The translations under genes were made by a program, and so were the position numbers. A DNA stretch of 64,000 nt from Apostichopus japonicus (lineage: Eukaryota > Echinodermata > Holothuroidea > Aspidochirotida > Stichopodidae): positions 28,421,501-28,485,500 of the forward strand of contig NC_092580.1 in the NCBI RefSeq assembly GCF_037975245.1, written 5' to 3'. The notes below the pieces were generated by a model. That model was given only the letters and a program-made list of their open reading frames with translations. It was not told where the DNA came from and searched no databases. Of the stretch, positions 38,901 to 52,983 are shown piece after piece. Numbering within the stretch: position 1 is the first letter of the stretch; each line of letters opens with the position of its first letter.

Positions 38901-41900
38901 TTTGACGAATTTTCAAAATTTGCCCGATTCTACAGCTCTGAAGGAAAATATTGAGTAATTAAATGTTTGTGCAAAAAATAGTCTTCAATCATGTTTTTCT
39001 TCTTCTCCTCTCGATGATAACATTTTCGATCATTGTTTATGCGTGCAATCCAAGTAGATCTAGAAGAGTCTTTTTCAAACTACTCCGCAACTTCACGCTC
39101 TGTAAGTATAATAGACTTACCCGTCATAACCAGACAGATCTCTCTCCATGACGAGTTCTCTGGCCTGTTCTTGATATTTCGTTACTACGGAGAAGAAGAA
39201 GAAGAAAAAACCACAACCATCAGAAGATGCTTAAATGTTAAGAATATTTATGGCAGCAAATGTAACACATGAATAATAAATACATCATCACAGCTACCGA
39301 TAAAACATACGTGACAGCATCAAGAACGGAGGAAATTAGTAAATTTTTAATGATTGGAGGAATTGGAAATGGCTCAAAAATAGACACACAAGAAACATAC
39401 AGACTGAAGAAGATAAAAGAAACAAAAAACAAACCACAAAGTCAACAAGATTAGAGATTCTTTCCAGCCTTCTGTACGAGAAAATGTAATATATTCGTAC
39501 AGCACAAAAGTTTTTTCAAGGTTTGACCTCTGTCGACTCCAGGTCATCTGCGAGCCGTTCTGGCAGAATTTACTTTGGTGTCAACGTAACTTAGGTGAAA
39601 CTAAAACTAAAGTACTTTCATTCATGATCAAAAAATTGTGCAGGTAATGGTGACCCAAAGAGTAGAATATTACTGACAAGAATGAGTTCCTGGATGAAGT
39701 AAACCGTACAGTTTAAAGAAAGCTATCATGAACCTCTGAATATTCAGGTTCTTTTGCGTGCAATTCTCCTACGACATAAATCAACTGGCTGTCACAATAA
39801 ACGCCCACGATTGATTTCATCACACCATATAGTACCCATGTATATTTATAGTGGCGTCAGTCCATATTTATTCATCACATTTCGGCTCAACCTCTCACAG
39901 GCCCACCAATTTTGCAAATTGTAAAATTCCAAGTTAGTTCCAAAGGAATGAATTGCTGGGCATCAATTCCAATTTTATCTGAGCTGAACTTTTAAGAACA
40001 ACGTGAAAGTTCAGTGTTATATGTACAAAGAGAAGCTCTGACCTTCACCATTGATGCTTTCATCCTAGAGGGCTAATATTACAGTATGAGCTCACAGGAC
40101 AGTATGGCCAGTGAAGTTTTGTGATCAAAGGGCAGGAATGTCATGTAGGTTTGTATCAGTAACAGCTAAAAATGCTCTGAATCAGCTCATCTTTAGCAGG
40201 ATTGGAATGGAATTTGGTGAAAGGACACACTTAATACAAAAAGGGATTACTGAAATGGAAGTTTGTCAGGATTTTCAGGGTCACTCAAGGTCATTCTAAG
40301 GCATTATTTGAAATGAAAAGAAAAGAAAAAAGAAGCTACTGGCAATATATCTTCTCTCAATTTTTGATCAATGTACCCAAAGTTGATAATAGTGAATGTT
40401 CAATTTTGTGGTACTAATATTACCAATAAAAAGATTTTGGAAATTGTTTGGCAATTAAGGGTCCTTTCTGATAATTTGTTACCCTTTTCTTGTATTCTTG
40501 TATAACTTTTTAAATATTCTAGAGCTGAAAAATCTAATTCATCACACCCTGCTGGAATGGTTCCCTCTATGCCCTGAATTCAGTCATTGTTTGTTAATTT
40601 CAGGTAAATTTGATGCCTAACTTTGGTCAAACGAGTGGAAGATATTTTGTAATGAAATATGCAGTGTAACACCTTCATCGACCTTGTGTGATCACAATTA
40701 ACAGTTACTCGTTACGTTGTCATTATAACTTATAGCACTGGTTTTGGTATATAATCATGTGGACGTTTCTTGTACTGTTTCAACACCAGTATTTATAACT
40801 ACATTACTTTACCATCCACACTGATTTCCAGTATCGATGGTAGGCGTTATTGAAAAATAAAGTTTTATGTGCAACATTGAACATATGACACCAGATAAAA
40901 CTATTTTAACACATGAAATTGATTTTTACCGTCAAAGCCCTCATTGTTTTTTTACTTTTACAAATTAGAACTAAGGTAATGATGGATGTGAGTTATATGC
41001 CATAAGTGCTCTAGTATGTCCTTGTGTGTACTAACTACACAGTACAACACTGTAGGTAGTGACAAGTCACTGACAGTGTGCAGGGCCACAAATGCTACCA
41101 GTGCACTCTAGACAGTAAGAGTGGTAATGTAGTGAGGAGACATGGAAGCAAGACAGCAAAGTACAATGGCCTGTTATTTAAGGTACATCCGTTGCCAGAA
41201 ATCCACCAATTTTATCCATCACCCACCAGAGGTGTAAACAGATATTTGGATGTATTTAATAACAACGTAAGTTCAACAAACAGACTGTAACCTTAACAAC
41301 CTGTGGTGTACCATTATAAGTCTGAAGCTCTGTTATGAACACAGCACAAACGCGACTGATATCGTTGGTTACAAGGACCGTTAGGTAAATTTAAGAAAAC
41401 CTGAGTTTGGAGCAGATGGTAGTAATGTTAGCAGGTAGGCAGCACTTAATTATAGAGATAAATACTACATAAATAATCAAATAGCTGGTATGGAAAATTA
41501 TACTTTATACCAAACCAACAAAACCTTTAATAGAAGCGTTATCAGAAGCTGGAACGTAGATACCATTAAATTTATATCAGTAACCAGCCGGGTAAGATAA
41601 TATGTTGCATACATACATACATACATACATACACACATACACGCATACACGCACACATACATGCAGACGAACTGTTCAAAAATATTTAATGGTACGACTT
41701 GTTTCAACTTCTTAAATTTTGACAAAGTACTACATAGAATTAATCTATAATAATAAGAAAAATAATAATAATGTAGATTAGATTTATATAGTGCCACTCC
41801 AGAACTGCCCATGGCGCTTAAAAGCATTCTTACAACGCAGAATTCTGGTGTTCCGGATGCAAGATTTTAGCAAGTCTGGACACAAAGCCACAAACTGCTT

Positions 41901-44900
41901 GCATCCAAGCGATGCACCTCTGTCTATGGGGAAACCTACACACACAGACAGCATGCATACTCACTTTCCACACGAAACATGTATTAATTAGATGCAAGTT
42001 GCAAATTAATAAATAAAAATCGACGAGTAAGTTAAACAAAGACGACAAGTAAGTGAACAAAGGTTCCGACTACAGTACCTGTAACATAACCCAATAGGAA
42101 CAACGATACACAACAATGTACAATAATGTAAGCAAGATACGAACGGAAAGGAATCAATAGACAAAAACGTGACTACCGCCATTCAAATCAGCTAAATCTC
42201 CAACTTAACGATTAATGACTAAAACTAAGAACAACAACAGCAAGTGGAAATATATGGAAGGAAGAACCTAAGAGAAAACATCAACATGTGAATGACTATA
42301 AGGGTTCTAATCATCGTGAAATTTCGCAGAACTCCTACCCTGTACAACCCCAATGGGGAGGCCGGCCTCATGGCCGCGTGCCCGCCACGAGGGATATGAG
42401 TCACAAAACACCCTCCAAAAAGACATAGGATACTCATCCCAACCTTCTTTAACACAACTGCAACTTTCAAAGGACTCCAAAGAACCACAAAAAGTGTAGA
42501 TAGGAGCCAGATAGCATCCCCAAAAAGAGGAGAGCTTTAGCACTGAAGGACATGTGTGTCCAAACTAACAGGCTGGCAAAGAAGAAGGGAGAAAGATCAA
42601 TAGGGGGATAGCCCCCCTGTAGCAACAGCTTTGCAAGATAGTCATTACCGGCAGTAAATCAGTAATCAGTAAATAGTAGGTAAGAAGTAGTGGGGCAAAA
42701 AAAAATTAATGAGATGCAAGTTGAAATGTATGGGAGAGCAACATTTTTGAAGACAAAAGAGGAGTTTCCCTAGCTGCAAATATTCAATAGTGCGAATCTA
42801 GAGATTTTAAGGTAAATTTGAACAGGACTTAATTAATTCAAATTGAAGCCTAAATTTACCAGTTCCTTGATCTCCTTTAATATTATATGTATTATGAAAT
42901 GAGAATACATTATTCTTTATTGCATATTTTCCCCAGTCACCTAAATTGACCCAAAGACTGTGGCCCTCCCCCTCCTCCCAAAGTCAGGCCCTGGTACAGG
43001 AGATAGCGAGAGACCTACAGTAATCAGAAATTACCCCTAACCATTTTTCTCCATCGTGAGTGTATTAATACCGGAGCCAAACTCGGCAATCATAGTTTTT
43101 TCACATGTTTACTTTGTCATCATGGTTTTTATTGGTATGCTATGTAAACTTTCACAAGTATTTAGTCGAAAAAGAAATATATGGTATAAAAATGTCAACA
43201 ATATATATATTTTTGAATCCATTTCCCACAGCTGGTATTTGTCATGTTTTACTCAGACAATCATTATAAAGCACACATTCGTACACAATGTCAATATTGA
43301 TATGATACTTGGTACTGTACCAAACGAAACATCATGATTTGTTTGTTAAACTACCTGATGGCTGGTGGTACATGCCAACCTACACATCCTTGTCACTGGT
43401 AAGACTGAGTACAAACACATGCACAAAGTCACTGCATAGTGCTACTGTACGTATAACCTGTATAAAGTATGTTTTGCACAATGACACTCAAGGACACTAT
43501 ATCTATGCAGACATTAGACTGAAAGATGACAACTTTCTATTGTCTTACAAGGGAATTGTCTTTGCATGAGCGGACGGGGGGGGGGGGGGGTTGGAAGAAT
43601 CCAACCACAATAGCAAGTATAGATATGAACAGGCAAAACAAGAATGCCACTAGACGAGGTTTGAATGGGTCATAATTAGTAACAATATTTAAGATAATGT
43701 TGCCTAAATCAAAGTATGTATTTGTGTCATGTTTTCAGATATTTTTTTTAGGTTCCAGGGGTGAGGGTGAGGAAGGGGGGTAGAGGATGGGCTGGACCGT
43801 GACATCTGACGTTATCCATATTTATCATTACCACAAAATGGTTAAGTGATATGTGAAATGTAAAGAAAATAAGAATAAAAATAAGAAATAAGAATGAAGA
43901 ATAGTAATGACAAGGAAATAAAATAAATTAAGGGGAGACTAATACTGTACTCACCAAAGACATCAGTTTTAATTTCAGCAAGGTTGAAAACATTGGCCAC
44001 ATATTTTTGGTATATTTTTTCTCCTTTTAATCTGCCTCCTCTGGGGTTTATGATTACCATCAAGTGCTTTGGTCTGAGTGAGACTGAACGGAGGTGTAAA
44101 AGACATTTAAAAATACTTAAATATTATTGAAAGGACCACAGAGTGGTTATAAGCGATGAAATTGGTTGTTTCTCTGTGTTAATTTGCAGAATAATATCAT
44201 AACAACTTCTTTTTTTTTTGTTGAAACATCCCAGAACAGATGAGAATGTTTATTTCAAGATGTAGTAATGAAGGGTCACCAGGTTTAATAATCCTACAGC
44301 TATTTACCAAAAGACCCTGTCAGTCGAATTATAAGCTTTTCATCTGAATACTGATGATGTGAAAGGGACAAGGGACAAGGGAGGAGGGGGGGCTGGGGCA
44401 GGGTGATGGTGGGGTGGTGTAATAAATGCTTGTTACAAAGTATGCTGATGATACTGAGCTGTATCATGCAAAATTTCTAAGAGCTCTGTCGAAACTGACC
44501 AGTTAAATTATCAGTGATCTGTAAATGACATATTCCTAACATGCGATGCAAGAATTGATTGCTTAACCCCCCAAAAATCAAAGGAAATGTGTTTTTGAAA
44601 ACAAAAACATAACAGGAAGGTCTCATTCTATCAAAATGGTAACATTTTATTATGGAGGGTTCTAAGGTGGCTAGGACCTCCAAAACTGAGTACCTGGAGT
44701 ATACATTGATGACAATTTGACCTATTCTTGCCATTTATCAAGCAAAGTTTAATATATATTTTATATGTTGTTTTGCTTTAAGAAAATTGTTTTCCATACT
44801 TTTATTCTACCACATGTGATCTATGCAATGCCTGTCTGGTACCATTTTATATTGCAAAAAGACAAAGAAAGAACAATTAAGTTTCTCAAATACACATCAG

Positions 44901-47900
44901 CTATATTTAATTTAGATTACAATATAATTTTAGAATGAGTAAATGTTGCTGCAAGTACTGAGTTTACAAAGATGGCTAATAAGATCAACAGTGATCAGAA
45001 TCACCCTTTGTATACTGTACAAAAAGGTCTCCTGCACAAATCGAACAGAAATCTAAGAAATCCTCACATCTTGCCAAAATACAGAACACAAGTTTACAGA
45101 AACTCTTTGAAAATACAGCGCTTAATTTAATTAAATTCCATCCCAGCACTGAGAATGTTTATTGTAGTCTGTTGGTTATAACGTTTTATGTATTAAAGTT
45201 TTTCTGTGTAGATGATTAAGATACCATTTCCTATCACCTAAAACCTTTCTTCACCCTTTTATATTAGTTATTCATCCTGCTAACATATTTTATGACTCCT
45301 CTTTATAAATTCTATATTTATACTGGAAAGGATAAATAAATCGATAAAATAAAAAAACATCAAGATTACTCATGTTGAAATTTCAACAAGCATTTTACAA
45401 GCAGTTTGAAAGCAATGTCCCTGTCTGAGTATCTAGTTTGTTTAATATTTTTCTTATTTTCACACATTCCTCAACAACATCAGGGAATATTATTTTTTTT
45501 TTGGGGGGGGAGAGGAGAACCTCCATGAAATGATAACATTGGAAACATTTATATATATTATATAATTTATGAAATGTTTATAATTTTTTGGGGGGGGAGG
45601 AAGGGAAAAATTGGCAGTAGTTGCATCCAAGGTTGCTATCTATGGCTTTAGACACAGTAAAAGGTGGGTGCTGTAGCCTTGCGGAGACAGGTAAGTGAGG
45701 AGTAACTATAGCACAAAACCAATCGTCACCTCTTCTCATTCGTCCCACAGTGCATCAGAATCCATAATCAAAATTACAATCGCTAGTGTTCTTGCCCTCT
45801 GGTTACACCTTCACTGTTTTTATCATACTTAGTCTTGCTATTATTGTCTTATTGTTTTATGTGAGTCTTCTTCCATGTGCTGTATTTTAATGTTATATCC
45901 ATCTTATTCTGTACATCGAGCATTTAATTACCCGAAATGGGTTTAATAAAGTGAATCTTATCTTATCTTATCTTATCTTACCATATTTTTGTATAACAGA
46001 AGTTATGTTCTCCAACAAACTTTGAGTTTGCTGTTGAGAAGAGCAAACGATACAGTGCTTGCAGAGTTTCCATTTTCCCGACCGAGAGATTTTGGTACTG
46101 TAAACTGAAAAGGAAAGAAACATTGGCTGCATTAACTTATACTCCAAGCGGCACTGATGGTTAGAAACGAGCTAAGAGGAAGAAAAGTTATAGTTCGTTT
46201 ATTAGTGTCATTATTCCCTTGGACAACCTGTCGAAAAGGAGGGAATAAAATGGACACGCACATCTAGATTCCAGCAGATGATGATGTAGCAGTTATCATG
46301 CTGCATTTATCTGCTACTTATAAGCCAACTTAGTTGTTAAAAGGTACAACAAAAATCCAAAAAGGTTCTGAGAAACATTCGAAAGAAAAATGAAGCCTTT
46401 ACAAGATTCTGACATGGATGCATGAAAACAGAGTCATCAACTTGGAAAGCAAAAAAAAAAAAAAAAAAAAAATTGACACTTCTTGGCACATGTGCCTGTA
46501 TGTAAAAGTGCTCTCTTTGCCAAAACTTTGCCAAGTCTATGGAAACTTTTTTCTTGTCATTTCCTTTAATTTAAAACACAATATTTTTAATATGGTTTCA
46601 AATTGATTCCACCAAATCTCACAAGGTTTACTATAATCTTAGGATCCCGTAACCTCGACGATAATCTCACAAGGTTTCCACAAACTCATTAGGTTTTAAT
46701 TAATTGGCCATTATAAAGACCAAAAAAACTAGCTTCAGATATAAAGATTAATTCCCAAAAGTAGACAATATAGAAAGCTCTGTTGAAATCACTGAACAAA
46801 GTTAGATGAATAAAATACACACTGTAGAGCCTGAACGTTCTTTTCTAGTGCTTGAATCTGGCTGTGGGTTAACTGTGATTTGGTGTCATTCTGAGCAATA
46901 CATGTAAATATATGCACATATTGATGACTCATTAACATTGACTACTTGTAATGACATATATTTATATATATATACTGTATGTAAGTACAAACATTTGGCT
47001 CTCTGCAATGCCAGTTGTAAACTGCTTGATCCAAATACAACTAATTTTGTATCCCATCAATTTAATGAAAAACCTTTTTCCCCCTCTCGTTTGTAAAATC
47101 CTTGGATATGGATTCCATGGTTTGTCATTATGAGTGTGGTTTTGATGAGAGGAAAAATTAACTGATCTGCATTTCCATGTACCTTTGGTCTCCTTAATCT
47201 AACCATTGAGCAGAATGTTTGGCCCTCCGGTTTACCGGTAAAACTTTGCAAAGCTGTAACTGTTGCGCCACTGGTTAAGACATATGCCTAGTGGCAGCCA
47301 TGTTGCGCTGCCAAAGGCAAGTAATTCCTCTTGGTCTTAGAAGATGCTAGTTTCAAAGGCGTCCAAATGTGCCGCTAGCTTCAACATCACCCATGCATCA
47401 CTGGTTGGATCAATTTAAAGGGTGTGAAGACTCGCACAAAAAGAAACGTCTAATGCCGGTAATCTGACCTAGTTTTGAATGAGGTGTAACAGAAGTGTTA
47501 GACACCACCATCATCCCAGAAAATACACACACAGCTTGCTACCGTCGGTAATTAGACACAAGTGTACAGTCAGTACATACAGCTGCGGTCAACACCCACA
47601 GCACAGTGTACAAACGATACAGTGATGGACATCTCAGGTCCAGCTAAAGATAACAAGGTATCACGTTTCATTACTGCCTGCATTTTGTAGGGACACAAGC
47701 AAAACGTCACTTGCAAGCAACAGAAAGTTAACTTTTTCTGATAGCCCCACACGGTTTGGGGCGAGTCTTCAATGCCTTTAAGTCATAATCCTACCTTTAG
47801 CTGCCTTGGAGTACTGAATGTCACCGCCAGACTGACACGTTCACTCAATAAATCCCCAAGTCTTTAAGTTATGTTAATAAAGTCATTATAGTCACAGAGC

Positions 47901-50900
47901 TGTCAACATGCTGGTTGACATCTTATTCTCAATAGCATTAATACATTTGTCATCAAACAAACACCTTTCCAAATCCACTAATCCTTTATAATTCTGATTT
48001 ACACCAACAAGAACAATCTGCACTTTCTTACCATTGCATATACTATAACTGTACCTGTGAAAGTATCCCAGCTATAAGATTGATTGCAAATTTAGGCCAA
48101 TTTGACCAAGACAGCTGTGTAAATTATGAGAAAACCGATCACATTATCTCGTTGTCCCGATCTGTAGTCTGGTTAAATGTTATACAATTTTGAACTTCTT
48201 AGCTGGTAACATGGTATTAGTGAAAAACTAAAAAGATTATACTTAGGTGGACCATTGACTTTGACTATGGTTGCCAATGCTATGTGTTAAATGCCAAAAA
48301 TGACAAATTTGGCATTTCTCAAATTTCATTGGCTACAGAAAACTTCTGGCCAAACAGCATTTTAATTTTTTTTTTTTTTAATGGAGAGCTACCAATTTAA
48401 GAGAAACGGTACCTGAAAGTAATTGTGAGCAATTATTTCATAGGATTTTCACACTTTTGTTACAAAAATATTTTCATTTTTCTATTAGTATCACATGCAA
48501 AAAGGAATACAAAACAAAAATAAAAAACTTTCAATGTCACTGTTTATAATTAGGGTGTCTTCTTAGACATCTTAAAATACCAAAAAGTAAATTTCTAAAT
48601 GATTGCATACAGTATGATGGATAAACAAATATTGGAGATTGCAAACTGTCTACGTAAATTCATAAGTTTTTGATTGTTTTGATCCTACACAGTAGCAGGA
48701 ATGTTCTTCAAATAAGGCAAAATGAAACAAAACCCAGAAAGGACATGTATGTAAAACTAAAACAGATGAAAAGACAACTAACTTGATCCAACGGACATCG
48801 AATATAGTAAAGATAGATGAAAGAGAGAAAGATAGAAAGGAGATGAAACAGCTTCAGGACTGAATGAAGGAAATAATGATTTCCTTCCTAATGTCCCGTT
48901 TAATTATCTCTTTTCACCTACTTTACTAATTAACCCATGATCGTTAAACCCTTCAGCACAATTTATCTCTGCAGTCCTTTGGTTGGTTTGGGTTTTTTCC
49001 ACATAATATAGATACAATGGTGAATATTAATTAAAATTGCAAGGAGGTAGAGGAGGACTGAGGAAGCAGAGATTTTACGAGCAGTTGCCCTTTACAAAAC
49101 AATAAATGAAAGAATACAAAGGATAAGTAAGAGGAAGAAGGAAAGAGAAAGAACAAAGAAAAAAGAAAGAAAAGCTGTTTCATGCCCTTTCTTTGCTCAT
49201 TTTACTTAAATAAAAAATGGCAGACCAATATATAAGCAAATTGACAGTTAAAAATCATGTAAATGGAAGAAAATTCAAAATTTGCACCCACTTTAAATGT
49301 TATTATTACTGAATGAAACGTAAAGTTGAATTGCCAGGCTATTGAACCATGGGATATTAAATAGCATCAAAACTTACAATATCAACACAAAATCAGAAAT
49401 TAGAAGAATATTTTTACAAAAAGTTGCTTCAGAAACCATACTGCAGCTACCTACTCACCTCCAACCCTCTGCCCCCCCCCTCCAGCCCAGGGCCCTTTGC
49501 AACCCACATCTTAGTTCAAATGATCAATAATATGAACACCGTCTCTGACACATAACACATATATCTAATAATATCCAACGGTTTCAGACAATAAATGCTG
49601 AAATTGGTTCAATACTGTTTCAACTTATCTGATAATGGCAGCAATTTAAAGTTCAAATAAAATGGAAAAGTTCAGCTTTTGATATCAGTCATCTCTCTCA
49701 ACCGATCACTAAAACAAAGTACACAAAAGTACAACAGCCTTTATCATACACACATACATAATTATTAACAGTTTCTCAGTACGGAAATAAACAAGGAATA
49801 TAGGTAAATGTTCAAACCTACACGTGTGTCTTCATTCACACGTTATTATCAAATTGTAATTTCTTTCGTTATAAATAGGACACAGGTGTGCGAGTGAATT
49901 TAATTGGCGTAAAGAACACATCTTTTAATTCATATTTATCATATGCCAGACTAAAGAACCCAAATTACTGATCAATATTCAACACAATTAATTACGGAGA
50001 GATCCCGGCAGCAAACATTCCAAACAATGACCGTGAGAAAAACATTAAATGTGCACTGCCAAGCATTCACTGATAAAGAAAAGTTAACAGTATGGTTCAA
50101 AAGAAAAGTGTAATGAATTTTCTGATTCCAAATTCTGTTGTTGTGCAGTAGTTTTAATTGGAGTATTTTCACTGTATGAATATAGTGTCAATGGAATTCC
50201 CTCTGATATGGCTGGCTCCCTTGCTATAGCATATTATATTTTGACCATTTTAGCAACCAAAACAAAAAAAATTCAAATAATCATGTGCCTCCACATATAC
50301 CATGGTTTCCTGTACGACTTATTTTCAAGTATTTGTTACTTCTAAATGCCTCTTATTTCTTTTATGTCCCTTATATCTAACAGCTAAAATACCTATAGAG
50401 AGCCACCTATTCAATTACCAATGTTTACATCTATACCTGCCATGCCATAAACTCCCCTTTCCTCACTATAAGACACTGTCCCCAAAATTCCCCCCCCCCC
50501 CACCAAATATAAAATATAAGTTAAGAGGAGACTGATGATTGACTTTGCATGGTTTATTTCTCGTTTCAATACCACCTGGGGTGGGGAGGGATTTGGTTAC
50601 TCAAGAAAGAAAGCCCACTTAACAGGGGGACAGTGCCATGTCTACAAATACAGCTCCAGACCTATAAATAGAAGAAGATGAGCCAAATTTCCAAAACCAG
50701 AACCCTCTGGCTAAGAGAGGATAACAAATGCCAGGAGCAAGTCCAAGTAAAGCCCTCTCTCAAATATAGAACATTGGGTCAGCTTGGAAGACCTAAAGAC
50801 CCTCTCAAGATCTCCTGGATTAGATGAGCTAAACCACCAATGCTTACTGTAACAGAGACATCACATCATATCACACTGGTCTATAACTTAATTATTCTGT

Positions 50901-52952
50901 CCAGTGACTGGAACAAAACTACGGAAGACTAATGTGGCCATGGCAAAAAAAAAAACACGGATATATATAGAAGAAAACAAAATTAAAACGAAAAACAAAA
51001 TTTTTAAAATGAAAAGCAAAGTTTTTGCTACGCAAAACAAAATTTTGTTTTTCGTTTTAAAACTTTTGTCTTGTATATATATCTGTATTTTTTTTGTTTT
51101 GTTTTTGTCATGGCTGCATTAGTCTTCCATACAAAACAGCTTGCACACTTAGTTGGTTTTGATGATATGTAGATATTTCACAGCTGCTGTCATTTCATAG
51201 ATCGCTTTTTGAATAACAAAAACCGAAACGTCCTTTTATCTTTAGGAGACTTCCACCCCATTACCATCAACATAATCTGAGTGAACTCATCTAGTGAACC
51301 AACGGGAACATTTATTTCAGTTCTGAAATCAATTTTCTCAAGTGAAAATAAACAATCAACCTTTCATGTTTAACTTGGGTTCAATCTACCTTTTACCAAG
51401 GATTTCCCTACAGTACTTTAAAAGTCTACCTCTGAAAATGTATCTATGATTTTAACTGGGGTTACCGATAGAGATCGATGGAGTGACTTCATTTAGCAGC
51501 GATTCCATAATCCAAGCTATAGCTTTCATGCATACTGAGCATGGATTTTGAGGAATGGGGGAGGGGGGGAATCTGGTGGGTCATGATTCATTCCCCATGG
51601 AAGATCCTGGGTAGGGGTCTTCGAGTATATTTATTGCTGCTTTATACATACAGTATGTAAAAAAAGTCATAGTAAAACACCAATGTATAAGGGGGGGGGG
51701 AGGGGTACCCTAGTGGATGACTAGCTAAAATTACCACATGGATACACAAGAGCAATGTTTTTGGACCTCTCTTATCACTAACTGCATGACCACCGAAGTC
51801 ATGTAGTAGAGTGAATTTACGGAATGGTACCAAAAAAAAACAAAAACAAAAACAAAAAATCAAGATTTCATAGGAGAGAATTTCCCGCCCCTCCCACCGA
51901 CCCTTCTCTCCCTCTGTTATTTCCCTCTTTCCACACTGTCCAACTAATATTATTCCAAATAATTGAGGTCAAGAGTAAATTAATATCGCTGAATGAGATC
52001 CTCTAACGAGATTCTCTATTATTAGGAATGGTATGAAATTAGTCTGCAACTTTTCAAACTTTAATTTGTACACCTTCCCCCGCCCTCAACCTCTCTGATA
52101 GATCATATGATTTCCAACGTCTTGGTAATCCCTCGACCCACTGACAACATTTTGCGACCCTTTTTTCTTTAGATTGCGCCCAATAGTTTGCAGACAGACT
52201 ATCGAGTAACTCTCAAAAATCAGTGCTGTACACACCATTCCTTCTTGGTGTTATCTCAAGCAACTGTTATCCCTTCCATCTACCGATTTGTCCATCTTTC
52301 AAAACCTAATTGCAGAAAGATCGAATGAATAGTAGGATATGTGTATACATTGTATAACCCAAATTAAATTAAATTAAATTTCCGAGCCTTTTGGCTTTTT
52401 TTCCCTACATGCAGTTGTCAAACTAGAACACTTTAGTAAAGATTTCCTATCATTGGAAACTATTGATTGCATCAAATTACTGCCACCTCACCTAATTTGT
52501 CAGTTTCGAAGAAAAAAAACGGAATGAAATGTACTGTACATACCTTTCAAGGAATGAGGTAGAGGAATTTCCAATCCATTCCTTGCGGAGAATTTTCTAG
52601 CAAGAGAGGCCCTCTTACCAGTGGATTCACACGTTTTAACGGCCAGAATATTCTTCAGTGGAATGTGGAGAAAAGGTTGTGCTATGGGAGGAATACCGAA
52701 AAGAAAAAAAAGCTATAAACAACTGTTTAGGTGAAAACGGTTTGTTTTCATATCGAATTGAAGTTTATTGCAACCTCAAGTTTTAAATGTCAAGGTATCA
52801 ATAAAGTTTTTGTTATCCAAGAAATCAACTTTGAACAAAACATTTCATGAAAGTTTTTATGAAATATAAGAAAATAATAAATATATATAAATGTATATGT
52901 ATATATGTATGTATATATATATATATATATATAAAATATATATATATATTAT

Positions 52953-52983
<31 letters not shown>

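Larger units (their letters stand above)
33249..39120 (-). other. CERK intron 5
   Basis: 5.9 kb with no exon seen. Contains the hAT-like elements at 35523-35889 and 36494-36820, poly-G/poly-C tracts and short simple repeats. Sequence 36900-38240 shows no recognisable feature. Confidence 0.55.
46105..52543 (-). other. CERK intron 2
   Basis: 6.4 kb with no exon seen. Holds the TTAA element (47419-47777), a near-palindrome at 50923-51128 and poly-C/G runs (50490-50500, 51689-51697). Segment 47800-49900 is AT-rich with no recognised feature. Confidence 0.5.

Noticed and set aside
44069-44083. CTCAG as the CERK exon 4 acceptor
   Set aside because: It would put a stop in frame; the upstream GTTCAG site joins in phase and restores RPKHLMV.
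44436-45355. Functional LINE
   Set aside because: Multiple stops and a frameshift within the reverse transcriptase, and no 5' half.
46418-46606. Open frames on both strands over the poly-A run
   Set aside because: Low-complexity lysine/phenylalanine stretches without splice or homology support.
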